Positions 48,204-57,210 of a stretch of 64,000 nucleotides of DNA are shown piece by piece. A model generated the notes under the pieces. That model made no database searches. It worked only from the letters and a program-made list of their open reading frames with translations, and was not told the origin of the DNA. Source of the DNA: CAYTGR01 sp964437445 (GTDB lineage: Bacteria > Chloroflexota > Anaerolineae > B4-G1 > SLSP01). Location of the stretch: assembly GCA_964437445.1 (NCBI GenBank), contig CAYTGR010000017.1:16540-80539 (forward strand). The letters run 5' to 3'. Positions within the stretch are counted from its first letter, which is position 1. Each line of letters starts with the position of its first letter. Both the position numbers and the translations under genes were made by a program.

Positions 48204-49538
48204 TCACACCACCGGCAGCAGTTGCAGCGCCTCGTCAATCCGCGCCTGGGCGTGATTGTAATCCACCAGCTCCCCGCGCAGATAGCTCTCGTAAGCGGTC
48301 ATATCCATGAAACCGTGGCCGCTCAAATTGAAGAGGATTACCCGCTCCTCTTGCTTCTCTTTGGCGTCCAGCGCCTCGTCAATCGCCGCGCGGATGGCGT
48401 GCGCCGACTCCGGCGCGGGCACCAGCCCCTCGCTGCGCGCAAACTGCATCGCCGCCTCAAAGACGGTCAATTGCTGATAGGCACGCGGTTCAATCAACCC
48501 CAACTCCACCGCGTGCGAGATCAGCGGTGCCATGCCGTGATAGCGCAGCCCGCCCGCGTGGATCCCCGCCGGCATGAAGGTGTGGCCGAGGGTGTGCATC
48601 TTGACCAGCGGCGTCAGGTGGGCCGTGTCGCCGTAATCGTAGGCATACTTCCCCTGCGTCAGCGTTGGGCAGGCGGCCGGCTCCACCGCTACAAAGCGCG
48701 TAGCGCGTCCCGTGCGCAGCCGCTCCCCTAAGAATGGGAAAGCGATCCCGCCGAAGTTGCTCCCGCCGCCCACGCAGCCGATCACCACGTCGGGGTAAGC
48801 CCCCTCGGCCTCCATTTGCCGCAGCGCCTCCTCGCCGATCACCGTCTGGTGCAGCAGGACGTGGTTGAGCACGCTGCCCAGCGAGTACTTGGTGCGCGGA
48901 TCTTTCACCGCCTCCTCCACGGCCTCGCTGATGGCGACGCCTAAGCTGCCGTTGGAGTCCGGGTCTTGCGCCAGGATGGCGCGCCCGGCCTCGGTCTGGT
49001 CGCTGGGGCTGGGGGTGACATGCGCGCCGAAGGTCTCCATCATGATGCGGCGGTAAGGCTTCTGGTAATAGCTCACCTTGACCATGTAGACCTGCACTGC
49101 GATCCCCAGGAAGGCACCGGCCATGGCCAACGCGCTGCCCCACTGCCCGGCCCCGGTCTCGGTCGTCAGGCGCGTGACGCCCTCCTGCCGGTTGTAGTAG
49201 GCCTGCGCGACCGCCGTGTTCGGCTTGTGGCTGCCGACGGGACTGGCGCCCTCGTACTTGTAGTAGATACGGGCCGGCGTGCCGAGCGCCCGTTCCAGGC
49301 GGACGGCGCGGCGCAGCGGCGTGGGCCGCCAGAGCTTATAGACCTCGCGCACCTCATCAGGGATCGGGATATAGCGGTCGGTACTCACTTCTTGCTCAAT
49401 ACAGGCCATGGGGAACAGGATGGAGAGATCATCCGGCCCCAGGGGCTGGTGCGTGCCGGGGTGCAACGCCGGGGGCGGGGGCACCGGCAGGTCGGCGATC
49501 AGGTTGTACCAACTGGTGGGTAAATATTTCTCAGACAT
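48204..49538 (-). CDS. trpB: Tryptophan synthase beta-like protein TrpB2
   Basis: 444 residues, PLP-dependent. It matches the TrpB2 type rather than TrpB1: long N-terminal region (LFPMACIEQEVSTDRYIPIPDEVREVYKLWRPTPL), PLP lysine in GSHKPNTA (Lys105), phosphate loop CVGGGSNFGG, and HAGGLRYHGMAPLIS. TrpB2 makes tryptophan from indole and serine, often without TrpA; no trpA is nearby. AAGGAGG precedes the ATG. It follows trpS by 85 bp behind the same T-box, so tRNA-Trp charging probably controls both synthesis and loading of tryptophan. Confidence 0.93.
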   Translation of the reverse strand: MSEKYLPTSWYNLIADLPVPPPPALHPGTHQPLGPDDLSILFPMACIEQEVSTDRYIPIPDEVREVYKLWRPTPLRRAVRLERALGTPARIYYKYEGASPVGSHKPNTAVAQAYYNRQEGVTRLTTETGAGQWGSALAMAGAFLGIAVQVYMVKVSYYQKPYRRIMMETFGAHVTPSPSDQTEAGRAILAQDPDSNGSLGVAISEAVEEAVKDPRTKYSLGSVLNHVLLHQTVIGEEALRQMEAEGAYPDVVIGCVGGGSNFGGIAFPFLGERLRTGRATRFVAVEPAACPTLTQGKYAYDYGDTAHLTPLVKMHTLGHTFMPAGIHAGGLRYHGMAPLISHAVELGLIEPRAYQQLTVFEAAMQFARSEGLVPAPESAHAIRAAIDEALDAKEKQEERVILFNLSGHGFMDMTAYESYLRGELVDYNHAQARIDEALQLLPVV

Positions 49539-49623
49539 AATAACCTCCTTGTGTCAATTTAAATTGAAAAGCAGATTGCAAAAAGGATCAAACGCCTCAC
49601 GCGGGATGCTCGCGTGTTACGTC

Positions 49624-50682
49624 TTACACCAACCGGAAGGGTTCCTCGCGTTCCAGCGCGCGGCTCAGGCGCGGCCCGATCAGCCCCATCGCCTCGTAGA
49701 CCGCTGCCATCGTCAGCCGGGCCTCGGCCTGATGCCGGCGTGTGCCCGCCATGAGCACCTCTTCCACCAACCCCGGCCGCTGTTCGTAGTAGGCGCGGCG
49801 TTCGCGGATCGGCTCCAGGAAGGCGTTGAGCGCGCGGGCCAGCTTCCGCTTGACCTCCACATCGCCGACCTTCCCCAGCTGATAGCGCTCCTTCAAGTCA
49901 TTGACTTCATCCACATCGGGGTTGAAAGCGTCGTGGTAGATGAAGACCGGGTTGCCCTCCACACGGCCGGGGATGTCGGCGCGGATGCGGTTGGGGTCGG
50001 TGTACATCCCGCGCACTTTCTGCTCCACCGTTTTCGCGTCATCGGAGAGGTAGATGGCATTGCCGAGCGATTTGCTCATCTTGGCCTGCCCGTCGGTGCC
50101 GACCAGGGTGGGCACTTCGCCGATCATGACCTCGGGGATGGGGAAGACCTCGCCGTAGAGGTAATTGAAGCGGCGGGCGATTTCGCGGGTGATCTCCACG
50201 TGCGCCTCGTTGTCCTTGCCCACCGGGACCAGGTGCGCGCGCGGCAGGAGAATGTCGGCTGCCTGCAACACCGGATAGCCGATCAGCCCAAAAGGTACCG
50301 TTTCGTCGTCCAGGTTGGCAGCGCGGGCCATCTCCTTGATGCTGGGGATGCGCGCAAGGCGCGGCAGGGTCACCAGGTCGCCGAAGAGCAGCGCCAGCTC
50401 AAACGTCTCGCGCACGGCCGATTGCAGGAAGATGGTGCTGCGTTCTGGATCAATTCCCACCGCCAGATAATCTAACACCACCTCGTAAATATTCTGGGGC
50501 AACGCCAGCACGTGCTCTTTTTCCGGCCGCGTTGTCAGCGTGTGCAGATCGGCAATGATGAAAAAGCAGTCGTAGGTATCCTGCAGCGCCACGCGGTTCT
50601 TCAGGCTGCCCACGTAATGGCCCAGATGGAGTTTGCCCGTCGGGCGATCTCCGGTCAAAATGCGTTTGCGTTGTGAGTTCAT
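49624..50682 (-). CDS. trpS: Tryptophanyl-tRNA synthetase
   Basis: Class I aminoacyl-tRNA synthetase. 352 residues from the ATG at 50682 (GGGAGG upstream), a normal length; a longer in-frame reading runs into the leader. LTGDRPTGKLHLGHYVGSL contains the HIGH-like HLGH (19-22). The signature KMSKS occurs in GQAKMSKSLGNAIYLSDD. VLQAADILLPRAHLVPVGKDNEAHVEITREIARRFN is typical TrpRS. It is governed by the upstream Trp T-box. Confidence 0.97.
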   Translation of the reverse strand: MNSQRKRILTGDRPTGKLHLGHYVGSLKNRVALQDTYDCFFIIADLHTLTTRPEKEHVLALPQNIYEVVLDYLAVGIDPERSTIFLQSAVRETFELALLFGDLVTLPRLARIPSIKEMARAANLDDETVPFGLIGYPVLQAADILLPRAHLVPVGKDNEAHVEITREIARRFNYLYGEVFPIPEVMIGEVPTLVGTDGQAKMSKSLGNAIYLSDDAKTVEQKVRGMYTDPNRIRADIPGRVEGNPVFIYHDAFNPDVDEVNDLKERYQLGKVGDVEVKRKLARALNAFLEPIRERRAYYEQRPGLVEEVLMAGTRRHQAEARLTMAAVYEAMGLIGPRLSRALEREEPFRLV

Positions 50683-50836
50683 AAAGCCTCCCTTTAGTAT
50701 AAACTGGTGAGCAGTTGGTAGAGAGCCGTGAGCAGTCATCGTCAGCCCGAGGCCCTGCTCACTATTCCCTGCTCCCATTTCCTTTTTGACTTAAAAGCGG
50801 TCTGTTGTCCGTTGCCGGCGGCCCTCAATAACGCAA

Positions 50837-51147
50837 AACGCCCGTCCCTACCGAGGGACGGGCGTTCAACGCTCGTGGTGCCACCCTGTTTAGGCGACCT
50901 CAACACAAAACGCGCCGGTGAACGGCGCGTTGGGATGAAGCCAGCCTCACTCTTGCGGGTACAGCGCTATAGCGATACCCTCCGCCTGGATAACGGTAGC
51001 GGTTCCGGCTCGGACTACTCGGATCCTCCTTTCGGCGAGCGGCTCCCGGGCCCATTCGGTGCCTGCGCTGGTGCCGGATTCTCACCCTCCCGACTCTCTG
51101 GAACCCCGCTGCGGCGCGTACTCTTCCCGATCTACGCTATTGGTTTA
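50837..51147 (-). promoter_or_regulatory. T-box riboswitch (tryptophan) controlling trpS-trpB2
   Basis: On the minus strand a stem I leader begins with GATCGGGAAGAGTACG near 51130. The T-box sequence AGGGTGGCACCACG (50875-50887) follows and pairs with uncharged tRNA ends. Then comes a terminator: 13-bp stem 50837-50849/50854-50866, with TTTT after it. The likely specifier codon is TGG at 51052-51054 in GAATGGGCC, agreeing with trpS downstream. Uncharged tRNA-Trp would stabilise the antiterminator and switch the operon on. T-boxes are best known in Firmicutes but occur in Chloroflexota. Confidence 0.93.
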
Positions 51148-51175
51148 TTTATAACACAGGGCGGGAAATTGTCAA
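51148..51175 (-). promoter_or_regulatory. Promoter for the T-box/trpS/trpB2 operon
   Basis: On the minus strand a perfect TTGACA, 16-nt spacer, TATAAA, immediately before the T-box leader. Confidence 0.8.
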
Positions 51176-51244
51176 GCGCGAAGCGGCGCTGTAGTGACGC
51201 CTTCAGGCGTTCTCCCCTTCAGCGGCCGGCTAAGAAACACCTGT

Positions 51245-51448
51245 TGGCCTTTAAAAATTAAATGCGGTAACACCAGGCGACTCGTTTTTTCCCGGTGGGT
51301 AGCCGGGCGATCAATCGCCCGGCTACCCAAGCCACGCCCGGTAAACCGGGCTGCCGTAGCCCCGTTCACGGGGCGTTGCTGGCTAGCCCGGCGGTTAACC
51401 GCCGGGCGCCCAGCGCGCACGTGGCCGGATTATTTTCTTAAAGGCCAT
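51245..51448. mobile_element. MITE-like element: palindrome cluster bounded by inverted repeats
   Basis: The outer arms TGGCCTTTAAAAATTAA (from 51245) and its counterpart TGGCCTTTAAGAAAATAA (complement of about 51430-51447) are imperfect inverted repeats. Inside are four successive perfect palindromic hairpins: about 51299-51330 (15-bp arms GGGTAGCCGGGCGAT), CCCGGT/ACCGGG (51338-51351), GCCCCGT/ACGGGGC (51359-51374) and a 22-bp palindrome centred at 51396. No coding capacity is seen. The nature of the element is inferred from structure only. Confidence 0.5.
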
Positions 51449-51547
51449 AAGTTGGCGCGACTTTGTACAGCCACGGTTGATTAAAGCAGGGCAAACTTCA
51501 GTTGGCCGCAAGCGGGCATTGAAATGTATCCCTGTGGGCAGCAACAG

Positions 51548-51576
51548 TAGACTTACCACGCCGAATCGGGTATACT
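51548..51576 (+). promoter_or_regulatory. Promoter for the ABC efflux operon
   Basis: TAGACT, 17-nt spacer, TATACT, about 57 nt before the ATP-binding protein start at 51633. Confidence 0.5.
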
Positions 51577-51632
51577 GGTACTGCGGGAAGCATGAAGCAG
51601 GTGAAGTAGCAAGAGAAGACGAGGTCAATTTT

Positions 51633-52337
51633 ATGGAGACATCAGCCGCCCTGGTACCGTTGATTCAAGTGGACAACGTCCACAAGTCATTCCTCATGGG
51701 CAAGGAGGCTGTGCTGGCCCTGCGCGGCGTGAGCCTGGAGGTCCAGCGCGGCGAGATCGTCTGCCTGATGGGGCCGAGCGGCTCCGGCAAGACCACGCTG
51801 CTCAACATCATTGGTGGGCTGGAGGAACCGAGCCGGGGCCACGTCATTGTGGACGGCGAGAACGTGGTGGCGCTTTCCGAGGACCGGCTCTCGGCCCTGC
51901 GGCTGACCAAAATGGGGTTTGTTTTCCAGAATTACAACCTGCTGGCAAACTTCACCGCGCAGGAGAATGTGGAGGTGCCACTGGCGCTGACCGGGATGAG
52001 CCGGCGCGCGCGGCGGCGCAAGGCCGAACAGCTCTTGGAGCGCGTGGGCCTGGGCGACCGGGCCAAACACTATCCCAGCGAGCTCTCCGGTGGCCAGCAA
52101 CAGCGGGTGGCGATTGCCCGCGCGCTGGCGAACGATCCGCCTATCCTCATTGGCGATGAGATCACCGGTGACCTGGACTCGCAGACCGGCTTTGAGGTCA
52201 TGGAGGTGATCGCGCAGTTGAACCGTGAGCAGGGTGTCACCGTCATCTATGTGACCCATGATCCCCGGATGGCGAAGTTTGCCACCCGCCTGATCCAGCT
52301 GCGCGACGGTCAGATTGCGGAAAGAGCGGCGGTATGA
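51633..52337 (+). CDS. ABC transporter ATP-binding protein, MacB/LolD type
   Basis: 234 residues from the ATG at 51633; the in-frame upstream extension of 52 codons is not supported by a ribosome site. Walker A is GPSGSGKTT (47-55), the Q-loop is in GFVFQNYNLLANFTAQENV, and the signature is LSGGQQQR. Walker B is ILIGDEITGDLDS, with GDEIT in place of the usual ADEPT. The H-switch is YVTHDPRMAKFA. It pairs with the FtsX-like permease that starts in its stop codon (ATGA). These transporters move lipoproteins, antibiotics or peptides out of the membrane by a mechanical cycle. Confidence 0.95.
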   Translation: METSAALVPLIQVDNVHKSFLMGKEAVLALRGVSLEVQRGEIVCLMGPSGSGKTTLLNIIGGLEEPSRGHVIVDGENVVALSEDRLSALRLTKMGFVFQNYNLLANFTAQENVEVPLALTGMSRRARRRKAEQLLERVGLGDRAKHYPSELSGGQQQRVAIARALANDPPILIGDEITGDLDSQTGFEVMEVIAQLNREQGVTVIYVTHDPRMAKFATRLIQLRDGQIAERAAV

Positions 52338-55177
52338 TCGCTCGTTATGTCCTGAAAAGCTTCAGCCGCCACAAGGCGCGCACCGTGATCATGGTGCTGG
52401 CGTTGCTGGTGGTGACTATGATGCTGGTGACGCTCAACAACGGCGTGGATTCGTTGCAGCGGCAGGTGGTGGAGATTGTGGAACGGGAGGCGGGCGAGCA
52501 TGATATCACGATCCGCCGCGCCGAGACCAGCCCTGACCAGTTCCTGGACGTGTCGTTGATAGCCCAGCTGCGGGCGGCCGCGCCGGAGATTGTCGCCATT
52601 TACCCGCGCTTTCAGGCCACGGTGGAGCTCCAGACGGCCCGGAAGGTGGGGAACGCCTCGCTCGTGGCGCGGGTGCCGGAGGACGACCTGGGGCAGATCA
52701 CCGTGCTGGAGGGCGCTTATGAGCTGACCGGTGACCGGGTGGTCCTGCTCAAAGTCACGGCGGATACTTTCGGGCTGAAGGTCGGCGACGAGATTAATGT
52801 GAGCTACATCATGCCCCTGGCGCGGCTCAAGGGGTATGAGGCCCCCACGGACGAGAGCTTGCGCCGCATCACCCGCCGCTTTACCGTCAGCGGCATCGTG
52901 CTCGCCACGGGGCTGGGCGGCGGTGGTCAGAACGGCATTTTGACCAGCGTGGCGACTGCGCAGGAGTGGCTGGGATTACCGGACCGCGCCGAGCGACTGG
53001 TGGTGGTGCTGGATCAGAGCCTTTACGCTTCTGGCAGCACCCAGACTGCTATCTTTCGCGTCCGGCGCATTGCTGAGCGGCTCTATGACGCACTGGGCGA
53101 TGAGGTGGAGAACTACACCTTCGCGCTGGACAAAGCCCAGGAGCTGGATTTCACCGATATTGCTTTTGCCGTGATGCGCTCGGTCAGCAGCGTCTATGGC
53201 TTTCTGGTGATGGGCGTGGTTGGGCTGCTGATCTATTCCCTCATCAATACCAACGTGGAAGAGCGGCGGCGTGACCTGGCCTTCTTGCGTGTGATCGGGG
53301 CTCAGCGCTGGCATCTGTTCGGGCTGGTGTTGCTGGAAGTGGCGCTGATCGGGGCGTTTGGCGTTGGCCTGGGGGTGATCGCCGGACAGATCTTCAGCCT
53401 GACCGTCGTTTCGCCTCTGGTTAACTTCTTCATCGCTCACGCCGGCACGGATCTATCTCAGGAGTTTGGGATAGATTTCAAGATGACCATCACGGTGGGA
53501 GCGATGGCGCGGACCGGGGCCATCGCGGCGGTGGTGTTGTTACTGGCGGCTTTAGCGCCGGCGCGCAAGGCGGCCAACACCAAAATCCGCTACGCCATCA
53601 ATCCCGGCTCCGCCGACAACCTCCAAATTGAGGACCTGGCGCGCTTGCGCTCGCGCCGCTTTGATAAGCGCGTGGTGATCGCCGGGCTGGTGCTGACGAT
53701 CATGTGGGGGCTGGAGTTTATCGGCACCAACTACCTTTACGTGCAGGGCAACGAGGCGGTGGTGAGCGCCTTTATGTTCGGGGGCTTAGCGTTGCTTGTT
53801 GTCGGTGTCAGCCTGCTCTTCTATGCGCTGACCGTGCCCCTGGAGCGGCTGCTGATCGCGCTGGCCGGGGCCCTGGCCGACAAGCCGACCTTCTTCGCGG
53901 GGCCTAACCTCCTCCGGGCCAAACAGCGCAACACCACCATCTCGTTGATGGTGGTCTTCAGCGCTACACTGCCGACTTTTCTCGGCACCATGACGGCTCT
54001 GGAACAGCGCAACTATGAGATTGAGGCCCGGTTTAGATATGGAGCCCCGGTCACGGTCTCGGCGACCGGCTGGGGCTGGTATGGTTTTTACGGGGATCCC
54101 GACCGTCAGTTGCGCCCGGCCTACCTGGAGCAGGTGCGCGCCGTGCCCGGGGTTGCCCAGGTGGTCGGGATTACGCCGGAATATGTTGCCCAGGCTACCA
54201 ATCGGGTAACCCTGCGGACCACCGGCCTGTTGGTGCAGGGGATCACCGGCTCGCTGGCCGATGTGGTCTACGAGGATCTGGCAGCCTACGGTGAGGCCAT
54301 GCCCCAGGCCTTCGCCCGGCTTTTTGCCGAACCGGATACCGTCATCATCAGCAAAGGCTACGCCGAGTACATGGATCTGAGTGTGGGCGATCTGCTGTTG
54401 GTCCCTGGCACCGGCAAGGATCACGTGGTTCCCCTGCGGATCATCGGTCTGATTGAGCGGCTGCCGGGCTTTGCGGGCTTCTCGCGCAACGAGAATTACG
54501 TCCGCTGGGGGCGCACGCCGGGGCTGGTCTCGCTGGATACCTATCTCCGGCTGACCCACGATCCGACGCAGGGGGCCTTCTGCGTGCGCGGCTTTTGCAC
54601 GCCTGCCGAACAAGATCAGCCCATCCTGGGGCAGGTTTTGATCACCACCGCGGGCGGCACCGAGACCACCGCTATCGTGAGTGCGTTGCGCGAGCAACTC
54701 GCCGACCGCAACGACGTCTGGGTCCAATCCACCGCCGAAGAGATCCGCACCACCGAACAATCCATGCGCACTATGCGGGTGTTAATGTTGATGATGACAA
54801 TCCTCTCGTTCATCACCAGCATCTTCGGCGTCTTTTCGGTGGTCTACATGGCGGTTTACGTGCGGCGGTTGGAGATCGGGATGCTCAAGGCCATCGGTAT
54901 GAGGCAGCGCGAACTGGTGGGCGCGTTTGCGCTGGAAGCGGTGCTGATGACGGTAAGCGCCTCGCTCGCCGGCGTGATCGCCGGCACGGTGCTGGGATAC
55001 CTGTTTTACACGAGCAACAACACGATGCGCAATACGCCCACCCAATTGACGTTTGATTGGTCAACCACGCTGGCGATTTTGGTGATGGTGGTCCTGGCCA
55101 GTGTCTTCAGCACCTGGCTGGCCGCGCGTAACACCGTGCGGCGGCGCGTCACCCAAATTTTGCGCGAAGCGTGGTAA
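52334..55177 (+). CDS. ABC transporter permease with two FtsX domains
   Basis: 947 residues, much longer than the about 400-650 residues of LolC/MacB. The N-terminal TM helix (about 15-36) and a large outside MacB-type domain (FLDVSLIAQLRAAAPEIVAIYPRF...) are followed by three TM helices and the first FtsX domain (about 285-410). A fourth and fifth TM pair (about 450-510) and a second outside domain come next, then a C-terminal FtsX triplet (VLMLMMTILSFITSIFGVFSVVYMAVYV onward, to 940). The duplicated design suggests one polypeptide forms both halves of the channel. It is translationally coupled to the ATPase and followed by a fusion protein. Confidence 0.93.
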   Translation: MIARYVLKSFSRHKARTVIMVLALLVVTMMLVTLNNGVDSLQRQVVEIVEREAGEHDITIRRAETSPDQFLDVSLIAQLRAAAPEIVAIYPRFQATVELQTARKVGNASLVARVPEDDLGQITVLEGAYELTGDRVVLLKVTADTFGLKVGDEINVSYIMPLARLKGYEAPTDESLRRITRRFTVSGIVLATGLGGGGQNGILTSVATAQEWLGLPDRAERLVVVLDQSLYASGSTQTAIFRVRRIAERLYDALGDEVENYTFALDKAQELDFTDIAFAVMRSVSSVYGFLVMGVVGLLIYSLINTNVEERRRDLAFLRVIGAQRWHLFGLVLLEVALIGAFGVGLGVIAGQIFSLTVVSPLVNFFIAHAGTDLSQEFGIDFKMTITVGAMARTGAIAAVVLLLAALAPARKAANTKIRYAINPGSADNLQIEDLARLRSRRFDKRVVIAGLVLTIMWGLEFIGTNYLYVQGNEAVVSAFMFGGLALLVVGVSLLFYALTVPLERLLIALAGALADKPTFFAGPNLLRAKQRNTTISLMVVFSATLPTFLGTMTALEQRNYEIEARFRYGAPVTVSATGWGWYGFYGDPDRQLRPAYLEQVRAVPGVAQVVGITPEYVAQATNRVTLRTTGLLVQGITGSLADVVYEDLAAYGEAMPQAFARLFAEPDTVIISKGYAEYMDLSVGDLLLVPGTGKDHVVPLRIIGLIERLPGFAGFSRNENYVRWGRTPGLVSLDTYLRLTHDPTQGAFCVRGFCTPAEQDQPILGQVLITTAGGTETTAIVSALREQLADRNDVWVQSTAEEIRTTEQSMRTMRVLMLMMTILSFITSIFGVFSVVYMAVYVRRLEIGMLKAIGMRQRELVGAFALEAVLMTVSASLAGVIAGTVLGYLFYTSNNTMRNTPTQLTFDWSTTLAILVMVVLASVFSTWLAARNTVRRRVTQILREAW

Positions 55178-55200
55178 CCAGAAAGGATGAAGGCGGAAGG

Positions 55201-56388
55201 ATGAAGGCGAAAAAGGTTAAATTAAGAAAATGGCTGCCCTGGGGGGCAATGTTTCTTCTGGTCTTGCTGGCGGCCTGCGCCCAGGCTGAGACCTCCCCGG
55301 TGGCACCGCCCCCGCTCAACGTTGTCACACCGACGCCGTTGCCGACAGTAGCGGTGGGGAAAACGGTCGTCGCCGACGGGTACCTGGCTGCGCCCTATCC
55401 CAAACTGGCGCTGGGCTTTGGTGACGGCGTCAACGGTGAGGTACTGACGATCACGGTTAAACCGGGGGATCGCCTGCCCGCCGGCGCGCTCATCGCCGTG
55501 TTAGACGACACGGAGCTCCAACGCGCTGTCACCGACGCCGAGCGGGCATTGGCGCGGGCGCAGCTGGAGCGCACCCGCGCCGAGGAACAGCGGCAGCGCG
55601 ATCTCGCCGACGCTGAGCAGGCGTTGGCCGCTGCCAAACGGTCCCTCAACACTGCCTACCTGCAATCCTCGTCCACCGCCATTGAAGAGGCGCGCACCAC
55701 GTTAGAGCAAGCGCGCCGCGACGAAGAGTACGCCAAAAGCAAATACGACGAGGTCTACGGCTGGGGTTGGCCCCCGGCCGAGATGCGCCAGCAATATTAC
55801 GACAGCTGGCAGAAAGCCAAACGTGACCGCGAGCTGGCCGAGCTGCGGCTCAAGGACGCCGAAGATCAAGAAGGGGTCCGCTCTTTGGACGCACAGACGC
55901 GCAAGGACGACGTGGCGCAGGCCGAGCGCCAGCTGGCAGCGCTCCAGACCGGGTTGGACCCCAAATTGGACCAGGCGGTGGAGGACGCCGAATTGCAGTT
56001 GGAGAAAGCAAAACGCGCGTTAACCCACGCCCGGCTCACTGCCCCATGGGAGGCGTTGGTACAATCGGTGGAAGTCGCCCCGCACGCTACCGTCGCCGCC
56101 GGTACCCCGGTGGTCACCCTGCTGAGTCTGGAAGACGGCCTGCGTTTCGTCACCCCCAACCTGAGCGAGCAGCATATCGCCACCATCCGCCCCGGCCAGC
56201 CGGCCGTGGTCACACTCCGCACCTTTATTGAGACACCGCTCACCGGCACCGTAGAGACAATCGTGCCGCAAGGCGAGGCCCAGACGGGATCCGATGCCCG
56301 CTTCACCGTCCGCATCCAACTCGCGCCCACGACGTTAGCGCTCCTGCCCGGGCTGACCGGGCGTGTGGAGATCTTCACAGAACAGTGA
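55201..56388 (+). CDS. HlyD/RND-type membrane fusion lipoprotein
   Basis: 395 residues from the ATG at 55201; a GTG at 55171 overlaps the permease stop. The signal LPWGAMFLLVLLAACAQAE has lipobox LLAAC, so it is lipid-anchored. A Thr/Pro linker follows. The barrel-sandwich half-motif is VNGEVLTITVKPGDRLPAGALIAVLD, and a long coiled coil (about 105-270, rich in Ala/Arg/Glu) leads to the second half-motif and LTGTVETIVPQGEAQTGSDARFTVRIQL. It probably links the permease to an outer layer or acts as a substrate receiver. Confidence 0.9.
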   Translation: MKAKKVKLRKWLPWGAMFLLVLLAACAQAETSPVAPPPLNVVTPTPLPTVAVGKTVVADGYLAAPYPKLALGFGDGVNGEVLTITVKPGDRLPAGALIAVLDDTELQRAVTDAERALARAQLERTRAEEQRQRDLADAEQALAAAKRSLNTAYLQSSSTAIEEARTTLEQARRDEEYAKSKYDEVYGWGWPPAEMRQQYYDSWQKAKRDRELAELRLKDAEDQEGVRSLDAQTRKDDVAQAERQLAALQTGLDPKLDQAVEDAELQLEKAKRALTHARLTAPWEALVQSVEVAPHATVAAGTPVVTLLSLEDGLRFVTPNLSEQHIATIRPGQPAVVTLRTFIETPLTGTVETIVPQGEAQTGSDARFTVRIQLAPTTLALLPGLTGRVEIFTEQ

Positions 56389-56390
56389 TG

Positions 56391-56418
56391 TTTATAGACA
56401 GCCAATCAGTGCTACAAT
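56391..56418 (+). promoter_or_regulatory. Promoter for the toxin-antitoxin pair
   Basis: TTTATA, 16-nt spacer, TACAAT, about 80 nt before the first gene. Confidence 0.45.
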
Positions 56419-56498
56419 AGAAGAGCAAACAGGATCCTACAATAACATTTCAGGTTAGGGAGTACTGCAAAAGGTAGGGGGATTAGGAGGGAATATCA

Positions 56499-56855
56499 AT
56501 GGCCATGGCTACAACAGCGACCAAAAGATTGCGTTTTCTCACCTCTTGGTATCAACGGGGCTATCGAAGTGAGGTGATTGACTTAGCCCTGGACAAGGTA
56601 TGGACCTTAGAACGAGAACGCGCCCAACGAGAATGCGCCGAACTCCAGGCACGGTTGGATCAGTTGGAGACTGACTATCAGATGACCTCGTCAGAATTTT
56701 ACTCCCGGTTTCACCAGGGTGAACTGGGAGACGAGGCCGATTTTTTTGAATGGAGCGCACTGTATGAAATGTATCAAGCGGTTAGTGCGCGCCTGGTGGA
56801 ATTGGATAGCGTAACAGAAAGCCTTCCCGATGACTGCCGCCCATTTGTATCTTAA
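56499..56855 (+). CDS. Putative antitoxin of a TumE-type pair
   Basis: 118 residues, AGGAGGG before the ATG. Helical and charged. N-terminal LTSWYQRGYRSEVIDLALDKVWTLERERAQRECAELQARLDQLE suggests a short DNA-binding or dimerising segment followed by a coiled coil, and EFYSRFHQGELGDEADFFEWSALYEMY is a typical antitoxin-type C-terminus found beside TumE-family toxins. It overlaps the next gene by 26 bp. The identification rests mainly on the partner. Confidence 0.65.
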   Translation: MAMATTATKRLRFLTSWYQRGYRSEVIDLALDKVWTLERERAQRECAELQARLDQLETDYQMTSSEFYSRFHQGELGDEADFFEWSALYEMYQAVSARLVELDSVTESLPDDCRPFVS

Positions 56856-57210
56856 CGAACTCAAAGCAAAGCTGGTAGCCTGTCCCCAAGTTGGCCGAAT
56901 TGACTTTATACGAGAATGGGTTACCGATGATCGGGGATACTTTCGAGCACGCTTGACTTTAACCAATGGAGATTGGCTTGAAGTATCGGAATATTTTATC
57001 GTCCAGGCTGAAACCTGCACCACTGCTGAATATCGCTACCAGTGGATGACTCCCACTGGGCGGCTGCACCGACGTTGGGATAACGCGCCACATTTTCCTG
57101 AACTCTCTAATTTTCCCCATCACATTCATACTGATGAGCCCTCAACCGTTGTGCCAGGTGAGATGATGAGTATCATGGCGTTGTTAGACCAGCTGCTCGC
57201 ATTGATTTGA
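56830..57210 (+). CDS. TumE family (DUF6516-like) putative toxin
   Basis: 126 residues. The C-terminal half has EYRYQWMTPTGRLHRRWDNAPHFPELSNFPHHIHT, very close to the conserved RWDNAPHHPEL...FPHHKH signature of the TumE/DUF6516 family, where the Arg/Asp/His cluster may form the active site. The N-terminal half is a beta-rich DRGYFRARLTLTNGDWLEVSEYF. Antitoxin-first order and overlapping frames fit a type II pair. Base use is less GC-rich than in the surrounding genes, suggesting acquisition. The molecular activity of the family is not established as far as I know. Confidence 0.72.
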   Translation: MTAAHLYLNELKAKLVACPQVGRIDFIREWVTDDRGYFRARLTLTNGDWLEVSEYFIVQAETCTTAEYRYQWMTPTGRLHRRWDNAPHFPELSNFPHHIHTDEPSTVVPGEMMSIMALLDQLLALI

